Origin: Hypomesus transpacificus
Lineage: Eukaryota > Chordata > Actinopteri > Osmeriformes > Osmeridae
NCBI RefSeq assembly: GCF_021917145.1
Contig: NC_061064.1
Span: 2,184,634 to 2,248,633 of the forward strand
Length of the DNA: 64,000 nucleotides
Direction: 5' to 3'
Under the pieces are notes generated by a model. That model had not been told where the DNA came from and did no database searches. It saw nothing but the letters and a program-made list of their open reading frames with translations. This document shows, piece by piece, positions 34,583 through 64,000 of the stretch. A program made the translations under genes and the position numbers. The stretch's first letter is position 1. Every line of letters starts with the position of its first letter.

Positions 34583-35016
34583 ACCATTCTTTAATGCTTC
34601 TTTGACGTGGCTTCGTTCAAAACAGGAAGTAAGCTATGAAACAGCGACCACTAGCGGCTGTTTGGGGCAAGAGCTGCATGTCACATGCACCAAGTTGACA
34701 AGTTCATTTAAAACATGCTGCCTTAAATAGGACAACTCCTAATGATGCATGTAACGCTTGCAGAACGAACAACAAGTATGTCAACATGACGGCGAGTTGC
34801 AGTGTGCTTCACGAGAACCGTGTTCACCTTACCGTGAACATGATCGTTTCTAGAACAACCATCACAGCACACCTGTCTCTACCTAGGTGACCGGAAGTGT
34901 CTGCTTCTACTGTGAACTTCTGATTTTTTGTGATGCGCCAGATGTCATGTGTTGAAGGGGCACCATCACATTCAATTGTTTCAACATATATAATTGGGCA
35001 TTCATAATTTTAACCA

Positions 35017-38000
35017 ATGCATAGTCCAGCGGAAGATCGTTCGCGCGTAGTAGCAGTCATAAATACACTGAAAACAGCTGGGATTCGGGTAAAAAATTGG
35101 AAGAACTATTTGAATGGATCGTCCTTGAACAACTCTCTCAGAAAGGTAGCCTAAACCCTGAATTTTTCTAACGAATAGCTACCATGTGGCTCCTCATAGC
35201 GGGATATTAAATGGGCATTCTGGCATAGATTAGCATGTTGTCGTTCTTAAATCTATTTTCAGGAGAGCCAGTTGAAGTTTGCGTTTGGTCGGGATCTGTC
35301 ATTGGTTCCACAGTGCGATGTAAAAGATGTTGGCGGAACTGTGCCGAAGTAAGTTACATTTATGTGTTTATATGTATCCCGTCCTAACGTTAAAGCGTAG
35401 CCTCCGTATCATCAACTAAATGTTACTGACATAGCACCGTTATAATTTTATAATTGCATTAAACCCCTCAGGTTCTTAAGTCGTTTCATGTGAAATTTTG
35501 TAGGTTCTTGGTGGATGCCTGTGGGTTTTTATCTCATCATCTTCACACCGAAGGTCTGTTTCGGAAAACGGGGTCGTTAAACAGAATCCGAGCTCTCAGG
35601 GTAAGGAGAAACAGGTGGGATTCTGTAAGAGTATCATTCCTCAGATGTTGACATCCTCCCTCCGCTCCGACAGGGTGGATTGGAGCAAGGAGAGCCGGTC
35701 TTCTCTCAGCCGTATTCAACCACTCTGCAACCGTGCGACGTCGCGTCCCTCCTGAAGCAGTTCCTGCGGGAGCTGCCGTCTCCCCTCATCCCCGTGGACC
35801 TCCAGGCGCCTCTGTGCCACGCGCAGAGTTTGGAGGAAGGCCAGGAGGGTGCCAGAGATGACGCAACACTGCTAATCACAGCCCTGTTCCCTGCCTTACA
35901 CTCCCGGGCGCTCCAGTACTTCTGCATCTTCCTAAGACAGACAGCTGACAGGTGGATGTTTGACTGGTTTTCCCTCATGTTCCGGGTCTCTGTTCCCCTC
36001 ATGTTCCACCCCATCGACTGCTGCTTCCTCACCAGGTGTGATGAGAACCGGATGGAGGCGGGGAACCTGGCTCTGGTGATGGCTCCCAACCTGCTGCAGT
36101 CTCCTGCTGGAGGCTCCAAGCTGACTGTGGGCACAGAGAGACTACTGGACAGACAGGCAGCGGTCATAAAGGTTCTCATAGCAAATGCAGATCGCATCGG
36201 TAAGTTACTGCGCTGTGTTGTGGTCCCCCCCCATTCCTCTGACGGTGGACGGCTGTGTGTGCGTGTGTTTGTTGTGAGAGCTGTTATATAAACATATATG
36301 GCCTTTGTCACGTTAGATTGTAGAAAAATGAACAGGTGCTTCAAACTTGTATGTGAATTGACATATTCAGCTGTTACACTGTGATGCTCCCCCCCCCCCC
36401 CCCCCCCATCCCCCAGGGGTGATACCTCCCTGCCTTCTGAGCATGTCGCCGCTGTCGGAAAGCGGGGAGACCACGCCCCCTAGCGAGGGGGGAAAGCTCC
36501 GGCAGCGAGGGGTTGGTGTTTACAGGAGCCTGAAGCGTCAGAGACGCCGTAGTGTCGGAGGTGAGCCCGCCGGGAGCCGAGTGGCAGTTGATGCTTTTGA
36601 AATGAACTGATCAACAGTCATCCTGTTGGTGCCTTCTGAAGTTGATTGTATTTGTGTTGTACACACAGTGGTTTGATTGTTGAGTAAAACAATGTAATTT
36701 ATGTTTTTATTTCTTCAGAAATCTTTGTGGATGCCCTCAGTAAACTGAAGACAGGCTTCAACCCTTCAACTGGCTCTTTAAATCCTGCAGACAGTATGTG
36801 TTTAACGTTGGGGTGATGTGTTTCAAGTTGATGTTCATGTTGGCGGCAAGTTAGTGATGTACCGTATGTGAACTGAAATGAGGCTGCAGAAATCGCCATG
36901 CTGTTCTTAACACAAACATCCTCAGGTCATCAGAATGGCCGTCCCACTCCTCAATCACCAGTCACAGTCAAGAGGAAATGTTCAGAGGATCCAGGTCCAC
37001 ACGTGGAGGGCTCGGCCACAAAAAGGTAGTTGTGGTTGGAACCCCGTGCACAGTGTGATGGGAAATTGAGAATCCCTAAACTCAAAGCTGTTAAATGTCT
37101 TTTGTGTTTAGTATTTATTGAATTTAAGCTTTCTGCAGAAAGCACTAGACCTACCCAGGGTGTTCTGTCAGTCTGATGAAGAACTCCCTCAAGGACTGTC
37201 CGGTTATACGTGGAGAGAGAGCTGCTGCCACCTTCACACAGCAGCCTCTTGTTCATATTATCAGCTCACAGTTACAGCACACAAGGTTCCAGCTTTCTCT
37301 GCCGTTAACTAGACACTCTTAACGTGCAAAAGGTTCCAGCCTTCTCCGAAAAAGTCTTATGAAAACAGTATTATGAATTTAACAACATTCCGATTTACAC
37401 GACAGGAGTTACATCTGGTTACTTCCTAGACCTTTCTGAGGCCACACTTAGTACTTTCCTTCTCAAACATGATTGGACCAAACTGCCCCTGAGAGGTAGG
37501 TTCATGCGTGATGTTTTGATTATTTACCGAATAAAAACTCTGTTCTCTGACAGACGCTCTGTCCAGGACCTGAGGGAGAGCCAAAGCTGTAATCTCTCAA
37601 ACGTTGTGAGTGAAGTGGACCTGAGTAGGAAACAGGAAGTCAGTATCACACTACGTACATCAGAGGAAAAGAAGAATCAAAACATAGATTCAAAATTACA
37701 TAACAGGTATGTATGAAACAAACAAATGCAAATATTTACTTTCAAATGTACTTTTATATATCTCTTGCCAATGTTTATTGCACGTGTCAACTTTTTGTGT
37801 CGTGTTGGCTGACTGTGCTATCTTCCTGAAGGCCTGAGGTTGAAGAGGATTGTTCTCAGCGAAGACGAACTCTACGATTCTTTGACATAGCCAGCTGGAA
37901 CCTCCCAGTATGTTTAGAGTCACTGGCTACTTTAAACCACATCACGTTCTGAATAACAAATAACTGAGTGCTTCATGCCTTGCTCTGATGACAGAACACG

Positions 38001-39749
38001 ACTAGTACGTCGCCCCAAAGTGATCATGAAACCGTGACGCCTGGAAGTAAAATGTTGTCGGATGACACGGGTGGAGTTTCCGTCTGCAAGGCGGAGAACG
38101 CAAGCAGAATCCCGGTCATTCTGATCGACGGGCCCGAAAGAGGTTTGCATAGTTCCAACTCACGGTCCTTTTATTTCCCAGTCTGTCTCCTTGAGTGTAG
38201 ACGTCCTTTTCTCTGAACAGGTGTGAGGGAGAATGAGGTGGAGGACGACCCTGACCTGCTCAACCTCAGCTTCATGGAGGACCCCACAGCCCCCCAGGAC
38301 ACACCTGACTCCCCCACCGGCACGGAGGAAGCGGAGCGAGAAGGTCAAGCCGCCTTGCTGGGAGGCGAGAACATGGAAGCAGCTGATCCACAGGGTGACT
38401 CCGACCGTGAACTAGGAGGTCTGGCGAAGACTGACGTAAATCACCGAGCCGAAGAGGGGACTCCGGACAAGGAGCCGGTCGGAGAGAAAGTGTCGGGCCG
38501 GGCGAGCAGGAAACAGCGAGCACCTCGCCGGTCGATCAGCCTGCCTGACGTGAACCTGGAGCACCTGAGAGACGAATCCCTGGAGGAAGACGAAGGGGAG
38601 AGGTGTCTGTCCATCAGCCCTGAAGACCAAGAGCCTCCGGACTCAGAGGGCGAGCGGCCGACGACCGCGACCTCAGAAGACGCAGCGTCGAGGAAGAAGA
38701 ACGCTGAAAGGGCGGAGCTGAAACGGGAGCAGGCGCCGGAGAAGCAGGTGGAGTCCGGTTCGGGTTTCAAGAGGTCTCGTATGTCTGTGGCCGACCATCT
38801 CAGACGGTTCAACGCCCTGGCGACTCTGCTCCGCACGCCAAGGGCCCCGCCGCCGACCCCTGCGCCCCTCCTCAGAGACCGCCTGCACGACACGCTGCTG
38901 GGGAGGGAGCACAGGGGCGCCCTGGGCCTGCAGCGCCAGGGGGCGCGGCGTTTCGGACGCTCCATCAGTCATGACGGAGTCCCTGGAGCTCTGGCAGGGT
39001 TCGGCAGGGAAGCGGACAGGCCAGGGCAAGGCCCCAGTCCCGGGCCGCTGGTCCAGTCAGCACCGCCAGAGCCGACTGGGAGACTGGAGGCTTTCCGTCT
39101 GGAGCTGGATCCAGAGACCCACTGCCTTCCAGGAGCCCCGAGACTGGAGAACGTTCCACGGCCTGGGGGGAGTCCAAGCGCGGACGCTGAACTGCCAGAG
39201 CAGAGCCAGGGATGCCAGGAGGATCTCGGGGAATCTCAACCAGAGGAGCCGTCAGACAAGCCAGAGCTGCACCACCTCCTGCAGGAGCAGCTGAGTCTGT
39301 GTGACTCAGACAAGGTGCATGGGGGAGACCTCACTGCCCCAGTTCAGCTGGATAGACAGACCCAGACAGAAGCCACCTCGGCTAGGCGACACCAGAGCGC
39401 CTCGCCGGTGGGGAAGAACTTCCAGGTCAGAGAAGTCCAGCCCAGACTCCCTACAGCTCCCTCCTCGCACCTGGACACCTGCTGTCTTCACATCATCAGC
39501 ACAGCCACCCAGACGGACAGAGCGACGCCCCCTAAGAACTACGGCACAGCAAACACGGAGGCTGTGTGCTCGTCTGGAGATCCCTCTGCGTTTGACTTAA
39601 TCGCTGTAGACATGGACGGATGTTCCCTGGATGATTCTCTTCCAGCCCTGACGTTCAAGCCCGCGGCCACCAGGAGGCGCTACAGAGACTCTCCTCGCTG
39701 GCTCGTCCATGAGGTCAGCATGGCCGCAGGGGAAACGCTGCAGATATGA
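35017..39749 (+). CDS. arhgap11a: Rho GTPase-activating protein, ARHGAP11A type
   Basis: The RhoGAP domain stimulates GTP hydrolysis by Rho-family GTPases; ARHGAP11A acts on RhoA in dividing cells. Exons: 35017-35145, 35263-35348, 35504-35600, 35674-35951, 36036-36199, 36417-36560, 36719-36793, 36926-37025, 37554-37706, 37832-37907, 37995-38142, 38221-39749, totalling 993 codons (human ARHGAP11A has 1023 aa). The GAP domain covers residues about 55-250: FLVDACGFL, the arginine finger in [23 protein letters not shown] and [12 protein letters not shown]. It is followed by [17 protein letters not shown], which matches the conserved ARHGAP11A segment after the domain. The large last exon is disordered and contains basic/Ser motifs ([21 protein letters not shown]) matching the ARHGAP11A C-terminal region. 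The start ATG at 35017 is the first in-frame ATG of an open exon; the exact start is less certain than the rest. Confidence 0.85.
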
Positions 39750-40013
39750 GAAATTTGGTTGTAGCTGTAGTTTTCCTTTCTCATCTGTTTACAACATACA
39801 GTGTGCATGTGATGGTTAAAGACACATAACAATTAGTACTGTTTTCTCTGAAATGATGGGTGGCAAATTTGATCACAAATAAATGTTGTTTTGTTAGTTA
39901 TTTTATGTATTTCTACTATAGTCTTAATATGCACGTTGCAACTCTGTTTATGTTTATTATGATATAGACAATATTTAATGTTTAGTTTTTTATGTATTTG
40001 TTGTTTTAATCTA

Positions 40014-40019
40014 AATAAA
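40014..40019 (+). other. Polyadenylation signal for the ARHGAP11A-type gene
   Basis: AATAAA is about 265 bp after the stop codon (39747-39749), followed by a GT-rich stretch. Between here and 40445 I see only the presumed ryr1 promoter and 5' UTR. Confidence 0.6.
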
Positions 40020-40445
40020 AGCATTCAATTTAAAAATAGTTTGTGCAGCATCTGTCTGGCTCTTTAAACTGTAAGTGCTTCTAGAATCCATAACAAAATC
40101 AGATGAATTCTATCCATATTTTATTACAATAATAGTTATGTTCTAATTTGATTGCAATCATGCTGCACTCCGATTTTTTTTTTTTTAAGGAATTTCATCT
40201 GGCTAGGGTGGCACAGCCTTTTTTTGTTGTCATTTTGCTCCACCCCTTTTTCATGGTGTAGAAGTTTTGTCAGCCTGTCTTCCAACCCAGCCAGAATCAC
40301 TGGAGCCACATTGTCCTTGAGCACGCCTACTCTCGGCAGCCACGGTTGAGAGGAGCGAGGTGGGAGAGAGAGAGATCGGCTGAGTAAGGAACGACCAGGC
40401 GGATCCCCATCCAGCTCAAGGTGCCATCTCTAATACCTGGTGAGG

Positions 40446-63933
<23,488 letters not shown>

Positions 63934-64000
63934 GTTCGGCTTCATCTCGCCCGGTCTCCTCTGTGTCTCTTTAACAGACCTGACCTTTTGACCTATCCCC

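Overview
This window is vertebrate nuclear DNA, almost certainly from a teleost fish. The evidence is split genes with GT-AG introns, tRNA-derived SINEs with the fish-type tail, small TIR transposons, and very abundant microsatellites and minisatellites. There is no sign of prokaryotic, phage or organelle content. I assembled seven protein-coding genes exon by exon, requiring consistent splice phase throughout; the five complete genes all sum to whole numbers of codons.

Layout. (1) 1-8731, plus strand: the 3' two thirds of a photoreceptor membrane guanylate cyclase (GUCY2F type), cut by the left edge. (2) 11083-13470, minus: a radial spoke head protein of the RSPH4A/RSPH6A family, converging on gene 1. 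(3) 13991-22512, minus: symplekin, in tandem with gene 2. (4) 24047-30890, plus: hnrnpul1, head-to-head with symplekin across about 1.5 kb between start codons. (5) 32208-34291, plus: fam98c. (6) 35017-39749, plus: a Rho GTPase-activating protein of the ARHGAP11A type. (7) 40446 to beyond the right edge, plus: the first 55 coding exons (2833 codons) of the skeletal-muscle ryanodine receptor ryr1.

The genes share a neighbourhood rather than a pathway: cyclic-GMP synthesis in photoreceptors, ciliary radial spokes, mRNA 3'-end processing, RNA binding, tRNA-ligase/RNA-granule biology, Rho signalling and calcium release. Counterparts of five of them (RSPH6A, SYMPK, HNRNPUL1, FAM98C, RYR1) lie on human 19q13, so much of the block looks like ancient synteny with the cyclase and arhgap11-type genes added or lost on one side.

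No new multi-gene system is visible. The most notable signals are in gene structure. Tandem duplications span exon-intron junctions in three different genes: two duplicate 5' splice sites and one duplicates a 3' splice site, each with a repeat period not divisible by three. A 21-nt microexon in ryr1 resembles RYR2 exon 4. A 10-bp minisatellite runs right into a ryr1 splice acceptor. There is also an intact 82-bp hAT-like MITE with a perfect 8-bp target-site duplication.
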